Of a stretch of 64,000 nt of DNA, positions 27,226 through 37,487 are shown piece by piece. The stretch covers positions 248,001-312,000 of the forward strand of contig NZ_JAIUGV010000006.1 of the NCBI RefSeq assembly GCF_020164745.1, read 5' to 3'. How positions within the stretch are numbered: position 1 is the stretch's first letter; every line of letters begins with the position of its first letter. Below the pieces are notes generated by a model, which saw only the letters and a program-made list of their open reading frames with translations, was not told the origin of the DNA and did not search any database. Made by a program: the position numbers and the translations under genes. Source of the DNA: Mesorhizobium sp. ES1-4. GTDB taxonomy: Bacteria; Pseudomonadota; Alphaproteobacteria; Rhizobiales; Rhizobiaceae.

Positions 27226-28476
27226 ATGAAGATAACAGTGCTTGGGGCCGGCGTTGTCGGTACGGCGGCGGCCTATTACCTTGCCGCCGACGGTCACGAG
27301 GTCACCGTGATCGAGCGCCATCCGGCTCCGGCGCGGGGTACCAGTCAGTCGAATGCCGGGCTGGTGTCTCCGGGCGATGCCACCGCCTGGGCCTCGCCGG
27401 CTGCACTTAAGACGTTCCTGCGCGGGCTCTACAATCATGATCTCGGCATCAAGGTGCGGCTGCGCTTCGATCCCTATTTCCTTGCCTGGAGCCTGCGCTT
27501 CCTGCGCCAGTGCACGGTGGCCCGCCTGCGTGCAAACAGCCAGGTCAAGCTGCGGCTCGCGCTCTATTCGCGCGACTGCATCAATGCCATCTCCAGCGAC
27601 ACCGGCATCCACTACGACGAGCGCAAGAAGGGCATCCTCTATTTCTTCCGTTCGCAGCACAGCCTCGACACCGGCACCGAGAATTATCGCTATCTGGCCG
27701 AGCATGGCCTGCCGATCGAGATCGTCGGCCGCGACCGGCTGGTCGAGCTGGAACCAGGTCTTGCCGGCGTGAAGGAGAAGATCGCCGGCGGCGTCTATTC
27801 GCCGATCGACCAGACCGGCGATTCCCGGCAGTTCGTGGAAAATCTGGCCGCCTACGCCGCCGAAAAGCTCGGCGTGACGTTTCGCTACGGCACCACGGTC
27901 GAGGGCTTCGACATAGAGGGCGACCGGGTGCGCGCGGTGATGACCTCGGCCGGGCCGGTCACCGGTGACGCCGTCGTCATATCGATGGGTCCCGAAAGCG
28001 GTCTGCTCGGCCGCCGCTACGGCATCGACCTGCCAATCTATCCGGTGAAGGGCTATACGGCGACGATACCGCTGGAGGATGAGAGCAAGGGCCCGACCAT
28101 GGGCGGTGCCGACGAGGATCAGCTGATGGCCTATTCGCGCCTTGGCAATCGATTGCGGTTGGCTTCGACCGCCGAATTCACCGGTTTCGACCGCACCCAT
28201 AAACCCAGCGACTTTGCAACCATGTTCAGGACCGGCAAGGACCTGTTCCCCGGTGCCTTCGACGAGAAGAAGGCGGAGCTGTGGGCAGGTTTGCGGCCAA
28301 TGATGCCGAACTCTGTGCCGGTCATCGGACAGGCGAAATACCGAAACCTCTACCTCGACACCGGCCACGGTCATGTCGGCTGGACCATGGCCTGCGGCTC
28401 GGGAAAATTCCTCGCCGACCTCGTTGCCGGGCGCAAGCCGGAGATCGATCCAGAGGGATTGGTCTATAGGCGATAA
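27226..28476 (+). CDS. dadA: DadA-type D-amino-acid dehydrogenase (FAD)
   Basis: A 416-residue FAD oxidoreductase of the DAO superfamily. The dinucleotide site is VLGAGVVGTAAAYYLAADG with IERH after it; SQSNAGLVSPGDATAWASP and the C-terminal WAGLRPMMPNSVPVIG and TGHGHVGWTMACGSG are DadA hallmarks. Such enzymes oxidise D-amino acids to 2-oxoacids and pass electrons to the respiratory chain. The ATG at 27226 has GGGGG upstream. The gene ends 2 nt before a racemase-like fusion gene, so the two proteins very likely act in one pathway: racemise an amino acid, then oxidise the D form. Confidence 0.87.
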   Translation: MKITVLGAGVVGTAAAYYLAADGHEVTVIERHPAPARGTSQSNAGLVSPGDATAWASPAALKTFLRGLYNHDLGIKVRLRFDPYFLAWSLRFLRQCTVARLRANSQVKLRLALYSRDCINAISSDTGIHYDERKKGILYFFRSQHSLDTGTENYRYLAEHGLPIEIVGRDRLVELEPGLAGVKEKIAGGVYSPIDQTGDSRQFVENLAAYAAEKLGVTFRYGTTVEGFDIEGDRVRAVMTSAGPVTGDAVVISMGPESGLLGRRYGIDLPIYPVKGYTATIPLEDESKGPTMGGADEDQLMAYSRLGNRLRLASTAEFTGFDRTHKPSDFATMFRTGKDLFPGAFDEKKAELWAGLRPMMPNSVPVIGQAKYRNLYLDTGHGHVGWTMACGSGKFLADLVAGRKPEIDPEGLVYRR

Positions 28477-28478
28477 AC

Positions 28479-30305
28479 ATGTCGGGACCGCAAGTCGCCA
28501 TCGACCTCGGCCGCATCGAGCGCAACGCCCGCGCCATCGTGGACCGTTGCGTGCTTTCGGGCATCAAGGTGTTCGGCGTCACCAAGGGCACTTGCGGCAT
28601 GCCGCAAGTGGCGCGCGCCATGCTGCGCGGCGGCGTTGCCGGCATTGCCGAATCGCGCTTCGAAAACATCCGCCGGCTACGCGACAGCGGCATATCAGCA
28701 CCGATCATGCTCTTGCGCAGCCCGCCGATGGCACGTGTAGAAGAGGTGGTGCGCACCGTCGACGTCAGCCTGCAGTCGGAGCTGACGATCATCCGCGAGA
28801 TATCGCGCATCGCCGAGCGCATGGGCCGTGTCCACGACATCATGCTGATGATCGACCTTGGCGATCTCAGGGAAGGCATCTGGCCGAACGACCTTATTCT
28901 CACCGTCGAGCAGATTCTCGGCATGAGGGGCGTGCGCATTGCCGGCATAGGCACCAATCTCGGTTGCTTCGGCGCCATAATGCCGACGGAGGAAAACCTC
29001 GGCCAACTCGTCGCCCACGCCTATAAGACCGAGCGTCTGTCCGGCAACAGCCTGGACTTCATCTCCGGCGGCGCCTCTTCGTCGCTGCCGCTGTTGCTTG
29101 CAGGCAAATTGCCGGCCGGCATCAACAATCTGCGCGTCGGCGAGGCGATCCTGCAGGGCGGCGTGGAAACCTTCCGCGATGTGCCATGGGCGGAACTCGA
29201 ACCCGACGCCTGCCGGCTGACCAGCGACGTCATCGAAGTCAAGCTGAAGCCGTCGCGGCCGATCGGGGAGTCCGGCTACGATGCGTTCGGCAACCAGCCG
29301 GTTTTCCCCGACGAAGGCGACAGGCTGCGCGCCATCGCCAATATCGGCCGCGAGGACGTGCTGGTCGAAGGGCTGACCCCGATCGCCAACGGGATAAGAG
29401 TGCTTGGCGCCTCCAGTGACCATCTGCTGCTCGATGTGCAGGACGCCGATCCGCCGCCTGCCGTTGGCGATCGCGTCGCCTTTCGCATGAGCTATGGCGC
29501 GATGCTTTTGGCGATGACCTCGGAATATGTCGAAAAGGCCCCGATGCATGACGTCGCCGACTTTTCCGGCCGCAAGATGGTGCAGATCACGGCCGAAGCG
29601 GAAGCCTCTCGCATCCTGGCGCGCGAAGCGACCGGCGCCCGGCTGGAAGCGATGAATTTCGACGTCGTCGAACTGGCCGACATGGACCGGCCGCCCTCGG
29701 GCCTGATCCGCCTCGCTGCGGGCGCCGATCGTCGCATCGCGCACAAGGCGCTGACCGCAACGGCCCGCGCGACGCACTCCTTCGGCCTGATCTGGATCGA
29801 TTCCATCGCCGCCCTGATGCCCGAGGACGAGGATGGCATCGACCTGCCGGAAGCATCAGTGCTGGCGCGCTCGCTCGGCCTCGACCACAAGGCCGGCGCG
29901 CTGCAGCCGCAGCTGTCGCCGGAAAACGTCGTCATCATCGGGCTGCGCCATGCCGACCCGGCGGAAGTGCGGGTGCTGAAGGATTCGCGCGTCTCGGCCT
30001 TCACCATGACCGATATCGACGCCATGGGCATGCGCGACCTGATGCACGAGGCGATCCGCATCGCCACATCGGGCACGCAAGGTTTTCACGTCAGCTATTC
30101 GCCCGATGTGACCGAATTCGCCGGCTGGGCGGCTGGTTCCGGCGGCCTCACCGTGCGCGAGACGCATCAGGCGATGGAGGCGATCGCGCTTTCCGGCGGG
30201 CTGCTGTCGATGAATGTCTCGGGCCTGACCGCCGATCTGGAGGCCAGGATCGGTAGCGACGCGGTCAACTTCGTCATGTCGGCCTTCGGCAAACGGATCC
30301 TCTGA
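28479..30305 (+). CDS. Fusion of ornithine-racemase-like PLP domain and degenerate arginase-like domain
   Basis: A 608-residue protein in two parts. Residues 1 to about 360 form an alanine-racemase-type barrel closest in motifs to the alanine/ornithine racemase group: PLP lysine K36 in VFGVTKGTCG, GIGTNLGCFG, DFISGGASSSLPLLL and GINNLRVGEAILQG. Residues about 390-608 align by eye with arginase/agmatinase order, e.g. PENVVIIGLRHADPAEVRVL and GGLTVRETHQAMEAI. The metal motifs are broken: GGDHS appears as GADRR (415-419), DAHAD as DSIAA (441-445), SFDVDALDP as SYSPDVTEF (539-547). Only two of six ligands remain, so this half is probably a binding or regulatory pseudoenzyme. It follows dadA after 2 nt. 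Substrate (Orn, Arg, Lys?) is inferred. Confidence 0.8.
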   Translation: MSGPQVAIDLGRIERNARAIVDRCVLSGIKVFGVTKGTCGMPQVARAMLRGGVAGIAESRFENIRRLRDSGISAPIMLLRSPPMARVEEVVRTVDVSLQSELTIIREISRIAERMGRVHDIMLMIDLGDLREGIWPNDLILTVEQILGMRGVRIAGIGTNLGCFGAIMPTEENLGQLVAHAYKTERLSGNSLDFISGGASSSLPLLLAGKLPAGINNLRVGEAILQGGVETFRDVPWAELEPDACRLTSDVIEVKLKPSRPIGESGYDAFGNQPVFPDEGDRLRAIANIGREDVLVEGLTPIANGIRVLGASSDHLLLDVQDADPPPAVGDRVAFRMSYGAMLLAMTSEYVEKAPMHDVADFSGRKMVQITAEAEASRILAREATGARLEAMNFDVVELADMDRPPSGLIRLAAGADRRIAHKALTATARATHSFGLIWIDSIAALMPEDEDGIDLPEASVLARSLGLDHKAGALQPQLSPENVVIIGLRHADPAEVRVLKDSRVSAFTMTDIDAMGMRDLMHEAIRIATSGTQGFHVSYSPDVTEFAGWAAGSGGLTVRETHQAMEAIALSGGLLSMNVSGLTADLEARIGSDAVNFVMSAFGKRIL

Positions 30306-31682
30306 TCAGCCAACAGGCCCGACGGCCGTCCGCCACGCACGCGCATAGTCCGCCCAGGCCGGATCTGCCGGCGGTTCTTGTGTCTGGCCCTTGCCATGAA
30401 CGCTTGCCTGATCAGATGCCAGCAGGGCGGCTCCGATGCTGGTGCCGGTAGCGGCTTCCGATGCGATGACCGCGCGGCCGGTGCCCGCGGCAAGCATCCG
30501 CGTGAACAACTGATTGCGCGCGAAGGGTCCCTCGACCGTCGTTGGGCCATCGCCGCCGATCAGGTCGAGGCATGTGGCGGTCATCAGCGCCAGGTAGAAG
30601 GAGATGGCGGCAAAGCGCTGGCCGGGAGGGATCGCCTCGCCCTTGCGCCATGCGGCGGTGTGATGCGGAAACGGCCCCGAGCCTTGCTGGATCGAAGGCA
30701 ACAGCAATGTCTTGCGCGCCAGCACCGCGGCGAAATCGCTATCGTTCCAGTCCTGCGCCGAGCCTTCGGTCAGCAATGCGAATTCGCGGCCGCCCATGAA
30801 CCGCGCCGAGGGCACGGGGTCGCCGAGGGCATTGACATTGACCAGCGTATCCCTTGCCGGATCGAGCGCCACCGTCTTGCCAGCGACCGCCATCGACACC
30901 ACCCAGGTGCCGGTCGAGATCACCGAGAAGGGCGGCGCATCGGACAGGAGATGCGGCAGCAGGGAGGCGTTGGAATCATGCAGGCCGCAAAAGACGGGCG
31001 TTTGTGGGTCGAGCCCGGTCCGCTCCGCAAGTGCTGGCAGGATCGAGCCAAGACGCTCCCTGGCCAGCCGCACGGGCGCCATCAGGCCGCGCCAGCCCAG
31101 GCGGTCGACCAGCGAGGAAAAATCCCCCGTCCAGGGGTTCCACAGATCGGTGTGGCAGCCGAGCGACGTCACCTCGTTGGCGGCGACGCCGGTCAGGCGC
31201 AGCGCCCAGTATTGCGGGTACATCAGCATCGCGACGGCGTTCGCGAACTCCGACGGGAAGCTTTGCTGCTGCCAGAAGAACTGCGCCCCGAGATTGAGGC
31301 CGAGCGGCAGGCGCGGCGAGCCGGTCTCGGAGAAGGGCGGGCGGATCGCGTCATAGTCCGCAGCGAGTTCATCGGGGCCGTCGAATTCGTAATCGAGAAC
31401 CGGCAGCACGAGTTCGCCGGACGCATCGACCAGCGCGCCGGTCGCGCCGTGGGTCGTGATCGAAATGGCGTCGACGAGCCGTTCGCGATTGAGTTCGGCG
31501 AGCCCATCGAGGACGAACGCCCACAGCGCATCGACATCGTGATGCGGGTAGGGCGCGCGCCGCACGGGCGCGTTGGCCATGCGGCGCAGCGCAACCTCGC
31601 TCAATGTGGCGAGATCCACGAGCGCCACCTTGGCATTGGTCTTGCCGATATCGATGACGGCGACGTGGCGGATCGCGCTCAT
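30306..31682 (-). CDS. rhaK: L-rhamnulose/rhamnose kinase (FGGY family)
   Basis: A 458-residue sugar kinase of the FGGY family. The ATPase-fold phosphate-1 block is [16 protein letters not shown], followed by [12 protein letters not shown] and the catalytic-side [25 protein letters not shown] is the adenosine-side block. It is the last gene of the rhamnose operon and overlaps the mutarotase gene by ATGA. In Rhizobium leguminosarum RhaK is needed for both catabolism and ABC-mediated uptake of rhamnose. It ends 1 nt from the convergent racemase fusion gene. Confidence 0.9.
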   Translation of the reverse strand: MSAIRHVAVIDIGKTNAKVALVDLATLSEVALRRMANAPVRRAPYPHHDVDALWAFVLDGLAELNRERLVDAISITTHGATGALVDASGELVLPVLDYEFDGPDELAADYDAIRPPFSETGSPRLPLGLNLGAQFFWQQQSFPSEFANAVAMLMYPQYWALRLTGVAANEVTSLGCHTDLWNPWTGDFSSLVDRLGWRGLMAPVRLARERLGSILPALAERTGLDPQTPVFCGLHDSNASLLPHLLSDAPPFSVISTGTWVVSMAVAGKTVALDPARDTLVNVNALGDPVPSARFMGGREFALLTEGSAQDWNDSDFAAVLARKTLLLPSIQQGSGPFPHHTAAWRKGEAIPPGQRFAAISFYLALMTATCLDLIGGDGPTTVEGPFARNQLFTRMLAAGTGRAVIASEAATGTSIGAALLASDQASVHGKGQTQEPPADPAWADYARAWRTAVGPVG

Positions 31683-31996
31683 TTCATATGGAACATTGTT
31701 TCCAGGGGCACCGCCACCGGTTCGTTGTCAGGCCTGGTTTCCATGATGTCGGCCATTTCAGCCCACCAGCGCTGCATCACCGGATGCTTCGGCAGATCGT
31801 CCATGCCATGACCGTCGCGACGCCACAGCACGCCGAACAGGATATTGGTCTCTTCGTCGAGATGGATGGAGTAGTCGGAAACGCCAGCCTGCTTCAGCAA
31901 CGCGACCAGCGACGGCCAGATTTCATCGTGGCGCTTTTTGTATTCAGCCTTCATGTCGGGTTTGAGCGTCATCCTGAATGCGTATTTCTCGGACAT
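31679..31996 (-). CDS. rhaU: L-rhamnose mutarotase
   Basis: A 105-residue protein of the RhaM/RhaU family that interconverts alpha and beta anomers of L-rhamnose. It begins [15 protein letters not shown], has [12 protein letters not shown] and [16 protein letters not shown], and ends with an aromatic-rich WWAEMADIM block. The start overlaps the rhaQ stop as TGATG and its stop overlaps rhaK as ATGA, so translation is tightly coupled. Confidence 0.93.
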   Translation of the reverse strand: MSEKYAFRMTLKPDMKAEYKKRHDEIWPSLVALLKQAGVSDYSIHLDEETNILFGVLWRRDGHGMDDLPKHPVMQRWWAEMADIMETRPDNEPVAVPLETMFHMK

Positions 31997-32997
31997 CAGG
32001 TCAGGCGTCCCCCGTTCAACCGCCGCCAGACGATCGGCAGCGCGATGACGACGATCAACAGCAGGCCGATGAAGATCGACATGACGATGCCGGGCACGTT
32101 GAGCAGGCCAAGCCCGAAGGTCACCAGCCCCATGATGAAAGCGGCGAGCACGACGCCCAGGATGCTGCCGGCGCCGCCGAGGATGCTGACGCCGCCGAGC
32201 ACCACCATGGTGATCACCTCGAGTTCGTAGCCTTGTGCGATCGACGGCCGCGTCGAACCGAGCCGCGAGGTGATCAGCACCGAGGCGATGCCCGACATCA
32301 ACCCGGTCAAGCAGAACAGGATGAATTTTATGCGGCCGACGCGCACGCCGGAAAATTGCGCCGCGACCGGGTTGTTGCCGATCGCGAAGACGCGGCGGCC
32401 GAAACTCGTGCGGTGCAGCACAAACCAGTAGACGATGGCCGCTACAAGGAAGAGCACCAGTTCGAAAGACACCACCCACCAGACGTAACCCTGGCCGAAG
32501 AAGGCGAAGCTTTCGGGGTAACCCTTGTAGGCCTGGTCGCCGAGGATGATGAAGGCGATGCCGCGAAACAGGCTCATCGTGCCGATGGTGACGACGATGG
32601 AAGGCAGACCGAGGCGCGTGACCAGCAGTCCGTTGAAGGCTCCACAGCCGAGCCCGACGACGATGCCGATCAGGACAAGCACGGGCGTGCCGGCGCCGGC
32701 CTGCACCGCCATGCCCATCATGGTCGAGGCGAGTGCGATGATGGCGGCCACCGACAGATCGATCTCGCCCGAAATGATCAGCAGCGCCATGGCAAATGCG
32801 ATCAGCCCCTTCTCGGTGAAATTGAAGGTCAGGTCCGACAGCGAATAGGGGTCGAGGAAATAGGGCGAGGCGAAGCTGTTGATGGTGAAGATGGCAACCG
32901 CCACCATGATCAGCAGCGCTTCCCAGGAAAAGATCGCCGAACTGAACGGCTTGTCCAGCCGGTCGGGAATGTGGCGCGGGGCAGGAACGTCGCTCAT
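31996..32997 (-). CDS. rhaQ: Rhamnose ABC transporter permease RhaQ
   Basis: A 333-residue CUT2-type permease with eight to ten membrane helices. [14 protein letters not shown] and [21 protein letters not shown] are the family's conserved cytoplasmic-loop signatures. It overlaps rhaP (ATGA) and rhaU (TGATG). Assignment of P versus Q follows the order known in R. leguminosarum (rhaRSTPQUK). Confidence 0.9.
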   Translation of the reverse strand: MSDVPAPRHIPDRLDKPFSSAIFSWEALLIMVAVAIFTINSFASPYFLDPYSLSDLTFNFTEKGLIAFAMALLIISGEIDLSVAAIIALASTMMGMAVQAGAGTPVLVLIGIVVGLGCGAFNGLLVTRLGLPSIVVTIGTMSLFRGIAFIILGDQAYKGYPESFAFFGQGYVWWVVSFELVLFLVAAIVYWFVLHRTSFGRRVFAIGNNPVAAQFSGVRVGRIKFILFCLTGLMSGIASVLITSRLGSTRPSIAQGYELEVITMVVLGGVSILGGAGSILGVVLAAFIMGLVTFGLGLLNVPGIVMSIFIGLLLIVVIALPIVWRRLNGGRLT

Positions 32998-33971
32998 ACC
33001 GCCTCCGCCTTCCTCAGGATGATACGGCCCTGCTGGCGTTCGCCGCGCGCGTTGAGCATGACGGCCAGGATGATGGCGCTGCCTGAAATCGCCATCTGCC
33101 AGAAGGGCGAGATGTTGATGACCGGCAACGCATTGGAGATGATGCCGAGGAACAGCGCGCCGAGCACCGCGCCGCCGACAGAGCCGATGCCGCCGGCGAT
33201 CGAGATGCCGCCGATGACGCAGGCGGCGATGATGTTCAACTCATAGCCGTTGGCGACCTCGACCGAGGCAATGACGTAGCGCGAAATCCAGAGATAACCG
33301 GAGAGGCCGCCGATCATACCGGAGATGCAGAAGACGACGAATTTCGTGCGGCCGACATCGATGCCGGTATAGACGGATGCGGTCGGATTGACGCCGATGG
33401 CATAGATCGAGCGGCCGAGCGCCGTGCGGGTCATAAGCAGGAAGAACAGCGCGATGACCAGGATGGCGATCCAGGATAGAACCGGAATGCCGAGGAAAGC
33501 AGCGCGCTGGAAGCCGATGAAATCCGGGCTCATCTTGTCCGCATTGACCCAGGCGCCGCCCGAGATGACGAACGTGGCGCCGCGATAGATGGTCAGCGTG
33601 CCCAGCGTCACCACGATGGAGGGGATGTTCAGGCGCCAAACCAGAAGGCCGTTGATAGCGCCCAGCACCAGACCGACGACCAGCGCGATGACGATCAGCA
33701 GCGGGATCGGGATCGCCGGATGGGCGGCGTTCAGCATGGCTACAACCATGCCGGTGAAGCACAGATTGGAGGCCATCGACAGGTCGATGGAGCGCGTCAG
33801 GACGACCACCATCTGGCCGAGCGCTAGGATCATCAGGATCGAGGTGTCGTTGAACACCTGGCGCAGATTGCCTGGATCGGCGAAGGCGGGAAAGCGCGTC
33901 GAGATCAACCCGATCAGCAAGACGATCGCCGCGAGCAGCCAGATTTCGCGGTATTTCAGCAATGCCGTCAT
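32994..33971 (-). CDS. rhaP: Rhamnose ABC transporter permease RhaP
   Basis: A 325-residue CUT2 permease, paralogous to the next gene. It has [36 protein letters not shown] and about nine hydrophobic helices. The start is ATG 33971 ([13 protein letters not shown]), overlapping the rhaT stop as ATGA; the longer open frame to 34235 lies inside rhaT and is a shadow. Confidence 0.9.
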   Translation of the reverse strand: MTALLKYREIWLLAAIVLLIGLISTRFPAFADPGNLRQVFNDTSILMILALGQMVVVLTRSIDLSMASNLCFTGMVVAMLNAAHPAIPIPLLIVIALVVGLVLGAINGLLVWRLNIPSIVVTLGTLTIYRGATFVISGGAWVNADKMSPDFIGFQRAAFLGIPVLSWIAILVIALFFLLMTRTALGRSIYAIGVNPTASVYTGIDVGRTKFVVFCISGMIGGLSGYLWISRYVIASVEVANGYELNIIAACVIGGISIAGGIGSVGGAVLGALFLGIISNALPVINISPFWQMAISGSAIILAVMLNARGERQQGRIILRKAEAV

Positions 33972-35509
33972 GCCGCGATCCCCGCTGCTGTCCTTACCAG
34001 CGTCTCGGCGTCCAGCCCCTTGTTGTCGTAGACCGCCGCGACGAGACCCTCGCGCATGACGATAACACGGTCGGACATGCCGAGGATTTCGGGCAGTTCC
34101 GACGACACCATGATCACCGACAGGCCCTGTGCGACGAGTTCGGCCATGAAACCATGCACGGCGGCCTTGGAGCCGATGTCGATGCCCTTGGTCGGTTCGT
34201 CCAGGATGATTACCTTGGGCGCCGTTGCCAGCCATTTGGCGATGACCACCTTCTGCTGGTTGCCGCCCGATAGCGTGCCGACATCCTGGCTGAGCGAGGA
34301 AGCGCGCAGGTCGAGCCGCTCTGTGTAGGAGCGGGCAAGCGAAAACTCTTCCGCCAAGCGCAGCAGGCCGGTTTTCGAAGTGCGCTTGAGCGAAGGCAGC
34401 GAGACATTCTGGAAGATCGGCAGGCCGATCACCACGCCCTGCTTGCCGCGTTCTTCCGGCACATAGACAATGCCGGCCTCGATTGTCTCGGCCGCCGATT
34501 TCGGCGCGATCGTCTTGCCTTCCAAGATGATCGTGCCGGCTGATGTGCGGGTGATGCCCGATATCGCCTGCATCACTTCACTGCGTCCGGCGCCGACCAG
34601 ACCATAGAAGCCGAGGATCTCGCCCTTGTGCAGTTCGAAGCCGACGTCGTTGAACTCGGTCGGATGCGACAGGCCGGAAACGGAAAGCACCGGGGCGCCG
34701 ATTTCGGCCTTGCGCTGCGGAAAGATGTGGTCGACCGAACGGCCGACCATCATGCGCACGATCTGGCTCTGGCCTGCGTCCTTGATCAGGCCTTCGCCGA
34801 CCATCTCGCCGTCGCGGAAGACCGTGTAGCGGTCGGCGATGCGGTAAATCTCGTCGAACTTGTGGCTGATGAACAGGATCGCCTTGCCCTGCTCCTTCAG
34901 GAACTCGATCAGAAGGAAGAGCTCCTCGATCTCTTTCATCGAAAGGGCGGCTGTCGGCTCATCCATGATGACGATCTGAGAATCGATCGACATGGCGCGC
35001 GCGACGGCAACCAGATGCTTGTTGGCGATACCGAGATCCCTGAGCCGGGCGTCGGCGTCGATATGACCGGCATGCATGATGTCGAGCACTTCTCGCGCAT
35101 TTTTGCGCATCGTGCGCCAGTCGATGGTGCCGAAGCGCGAGCGCGGCGCATGGCCGAGGAAGATATTTTCGGCGACGCTGAGATCGTCGAACAGCACCGT
35201 CTCCTGATGGATGGCGGTGACGCCAATCCCGAAGGCCGCGTGCGCGCTGGGCAAGGTGACGGCCTGACCGTCGATGCTGATTGTGCCTGCATCAGGCTGG
35301 TAGATGCCGGTCATTATCTTGACCAGCGTCGACTTGCCCGCGCCGTTCTCGCCGATCAGCGCGGTCACCTGACCCGGATAAAGCGAAAGGCTGACATTGT
35401 GCAGGGCACGGACGCCGGGAAAGCTCTTGGAGATGCCAGACAAGGTCAGGCGCGGAGCTGAGGCTGGAGGCCGCTCCTTGGGCTCGCTATGTTGGGCGGT
35501 CGTGTCCAT
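33968..35509 (-). CDS. rhaT: Rhamnose ABC transporter ATP-binding protein RhaT
   Basis: A 513-residue tandem ABC ATPase of CUT2 type. Domain one has [23 protein letters not shown], and VIMDEPTAALS; domain two has the weak P-loop [26 protein letters not shown] and IILDEPTKGIDIG. The start is ATG 35509 (MDTTAQHSEPKERPP); its ribosome site is poor (ACGGAT). A GC-rich hairpin stands between rhaS and this gene. It drives rhamnose uptake with RhaS, RhaP and RhaQ. Confidence 0.92.
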   Translation of the reverse strand: MDTTAQHSEPKERPPASAPRLTLSGISKSFPGVRALHNVSLSLYPGQVTALIGENGAGKSTLVKIMTGIYQPDAGTISIDGQAVTLPSAHAAFGIGVTAIHQETVLFDDLSVAENIFLGHAPRSRFGTIDWRTMRKNAREVLDIMHAGHIDADARLRDLGIANKHLVAVARAMSIDSQIVIMDEPTAALSMKEIEELFLLIEFLKEQGKAILFISHKFDEIYRIADRYTVFRDGEMVGEGLIKDAGQSQIVRMMVGRSVDHIFPQRKAEIGAPVLSVSGLSHPTEFNDVGFELHKGEILGFYGLVGAGRSEVMQAISGITRTSAGTIILEGKTIAPKSAAETIEAGIVYVPEERGKQGVVIGLPIFQNVSLPSLKRTSKTGLLRLAEEFSLARSYTERLDLRASSLSQDVGTLSGGNQQKVVIAKWLATAPKVIILDEPTKGIDIGSKAAVHGFMAELVAQGLSVIMVSSELPEILGMSDRVIVMREGLVAAVYDNKGLDAETLVRTAAGIAA

Positions 35510-35547
35510 ATCCGTATCAAGCCCTGAAACAAGGTCCGTTTGAAGAC

Positions 35548-35570
35548 GCGGCGGGGTCAAGCCCCGCCGC
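35548..35570 (-). terminator. Stem-loop between rhaS and rhaT
   Basis: Perfect 9-base GC arms (35548-35556 GCGGCGGGG and 35562-35570) with a 5-nt loop lie 23 nt after the rhaS stop. No U-run follows in the transcript, so it may serve as an mRNA 3' stabiliser or pause rather than a full terminator. Confidence 0.55.
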
Positions 35571-35592
35571 ATCAGCGTGGAAGGCGCCAGGA

Positions 35593-36588
35593 TCAATAGA
35601 TCTTGGAGAACTTCTCGATGTTGCTCTTGTCGAACTGGAAGGGCGGAGCCATCGCGGCCGAGTTGGTGTCGTCCAGCGTCACCTTGCCGACACGGCCGAT
35701 CGACAGCGTGGCGCCCGGCTTGGCTTCTTCCTTCTTCACCGCCAGGTCGTGGGCGAGGTAGACCGCCGAATAGCCGAGGTCGATTGGGTTCCACAACGCA
35801 ACCGCCTGGCTGGCGCCATTGTCGATGAACTTCTTGAACTCCGACGGCAGCGCGAGGCCAGTGACGTTGACCTTGCCGATCAGGTTCTCATCGGTAACGA
35901 CCTGGGCGGCGGCGACGACGCCGACGGTGGTCGGCGCGATGATGGCCTTGAGGTTCGGATAGGACTTCAGCAGGCCCTTGGCCTCGTCGGTGCTCTTGGC
36001 TGAGTCGTCATCGCCATAGACCGTGGCGACGAGCTTGATCTTGGGGAACTTCTCCGGCAGCACCTTCTTCGCCGCTTCGATCCAGGCATTCTGGTTGGTC
36101 GCGGTCGAAGAGGCCGACAGGATGGCGACGTCGCCGCCTTCCGGCAGATAGTCGGCCGCGAGCTTGACGATGGTCTCGCCGATCAGGGCGGTGTCGGATG
36201 GGTTGAGGTGAAGCTGGCGGCCTTCCTTGGCGACGCCCGAGTCCCAGGAGATGACGGTGATGCCACGCTCCATGGCCTTCTTCAGCACCGGCACCAGCGC
36301 GTCGGCGTCATTGGCGGAAATCGCGATGGCGTTGACCTTCTGCGCAATCAGCGAATTGACCACTTCGATCTGCGCCTCCGCGGTCGCCTTGGTCGGGCCG
36401 GTGTAGATGATGTCGACGTCGCCGAGTTCCTTGGCGGCCTCTTCCGCACCCTTGTTGGCGGCATCGAAGAAGCCGTTGCCGAGCGACTTCACCACCAGCG
36501 CGATCTTGACGTTCTCCGCATAGGCGGCATTCACGAACATGGCGGCCGAGAACGCGGCCGTCACCATCAACTTCTTCAAAAAGCTCAT
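35593..36588 (-). CDS. rhaS: Rhamnose-binding periplasmic protein RhaS
   Basis: A 331-residue solute-binding protein of the type I fold. The signal peptide (FLKKLMVTAAFSAAMFVNAA) ends at AYA|EN, about residue 24. The mature protein has KIALVVKSLGNGFFDAANKG, TKATAEAQIEVVNSLI, AISANDADALVPVL and WDSGV. It delivers L-rhamnose to RhaTPQ. GGAGGAAA stands upstream of ATG 36588. It follows rhaR after 53 nt, as in the R. leguminosarum rhaRSTPQUK order. Confidence 0.92.
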   Translation of the reverse strand: MSFLKKLMVTAAFSAAMFVNAAYAENVKIALVVKSLGNGFFDAANKGAEEAAKELGDVDIIYTGPTKATAEAQIEVVNSLIAQKVNAIAISANDADALVPVLKKAMERGITVISWDSGVAKEGRQLHLNPSDTALIGETIVKLAADYLPEGGDVAILSASSTATNQNAWIEAAKKVLPEKFPKIKLVATVYGDDDSAKSTDEAKGLLKSYPNLKAIIAPTTVGVVAAAQVVTDENLIGKVNVTGLALPSEFKKFIDNGASQAVALWNPIDLGYSAVYLAHDLAVKKEEAKPGATLSIGRVGKVTLDDTNSAAMAPPFQFDKSNIEKFSKIY

Positions 36589-36641
36589 CGAATTTCCTCC
36601 CTTAGCGTTGCATTCCATCGCCGCCGCGGGCGTGAGGTGTC

Positions 36642-37445
36642 TCAGGCCTGCAGTGAAGATTCTTCCTTTACTGATTTGCGGGCGACGATCAGCGCCACTC
36701 CCGCGGTCTCCAGCATCTTGGCTTCGCGGTCTTCGATGCCGTCGTCCGTGATGACGGTGGCGATGCGCGACAGGCCGCACAGGATCAGGCTGGAGCGTTT
36801 GCGGAACTTCGAGGAATCGACCAGCACCACCAGTTCGTCGGCCTGGTCGATCAGCTTCTGCTCCGCCTGGATGAGTAGCGGATCGCCTTCCATCAGGCCG
36901 AGCGGCCCCAGCCCTTGAGCACCCATGAACATGCGGCGCGCGTAGAAATTGCGCGTCACGTCATTGTCGAAGGGCGACAGGATGATGTTCTGCTCGCGGT
37001 AGATCGTGCCGCCCGACAGCATCACCGTGTTCTTGGAGTGTTTGAGCAGGTGCTCGGCGATCGGGAACGAATTGGTGAAGATGGGCATGCGGCGTCCGGT
37101 CAGGAAATGCACCATCTGGAAAGTGGTGGTGCCGCCATTGATGATGATCGGCTCACCATCCCCGCACAGCTCGACCGCTTCACGAGCGATCGCCCGCTTC
37201 TGCGCGGCGTTGAGCGTTTCGTTGACGGAGAACGGCCGGCCAGCCAGCCCGATGAACTGCGGCGGCGAGATCGCCTCGGCGCCGCCGCGCACGCGGCGCA
37301 GACGTTTCTGGACATGGAGAGCCGCGATATCGCGCCGGATCGTTGCCTCGGAGGACTCCGTCAGGTCGACCATTTCCTGCACCGTCACCACAGGTTTTTC
37401 CTGGACGGCGGACAGAATGATCCTGTGGCGCTCTTTTTCGTGCAT
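36642..37445 (-). CDS. rhaR: DeoR-family repressor RhaR of rhamnose genes
   Basis: A 267-residue DeoR-type regulator. The N-terminal winged helix includes TVQEMVDLTESSEATIRRDI and the C-terminal sugar-phosphate sensor has IINGGTTTFQMV, MLSGGTIY and the late VVLVDSSKF. It is first in the rhaRSTPQUK operon and divergent from rhaDI. The ATG at 37445 has GGGAGG upstream. The long inverted repeat at 37488-37560 is the likely operator. Effector is probably a rhamnose phosphate intermediate, as in relatives. Confidence 0.9.
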   Translation of the reverse strand: MHEKERHRIILSAVQEKPVVTVQEMVDLTESSEATIRRDIAALHVQKRLRRVRGGAEAISPPQFIGLAGRPFSVNETLNAAQKRAIAREAVELCGDGEPIIINGGTTTFQMVHFLTGRRMPIFTNSFPIAEHLLKHSKNTVMLSGGTIYREQNIILSPFDNDVTRNFYARRMFMGAQGLGPLGLMEGDPLLIQAEQKLIDQADELVVLVDSSKFRKRSSLILCGLSRIATVITDDGIEDREAKMLETAGVALIVARKSVKEESSLQA

Positions 37446-37487
37446 GGTTCCTCCCTGCCGGACCATCTAGGCACCCAAAACGAGCAA

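Noticed and set aside
26893..28374. 493-codon frame antisense to the dadA-like gene
   Set aside because: Long antisense frames are common in high-GC genes; the sense frame has clear family motifs and a ribosome site.
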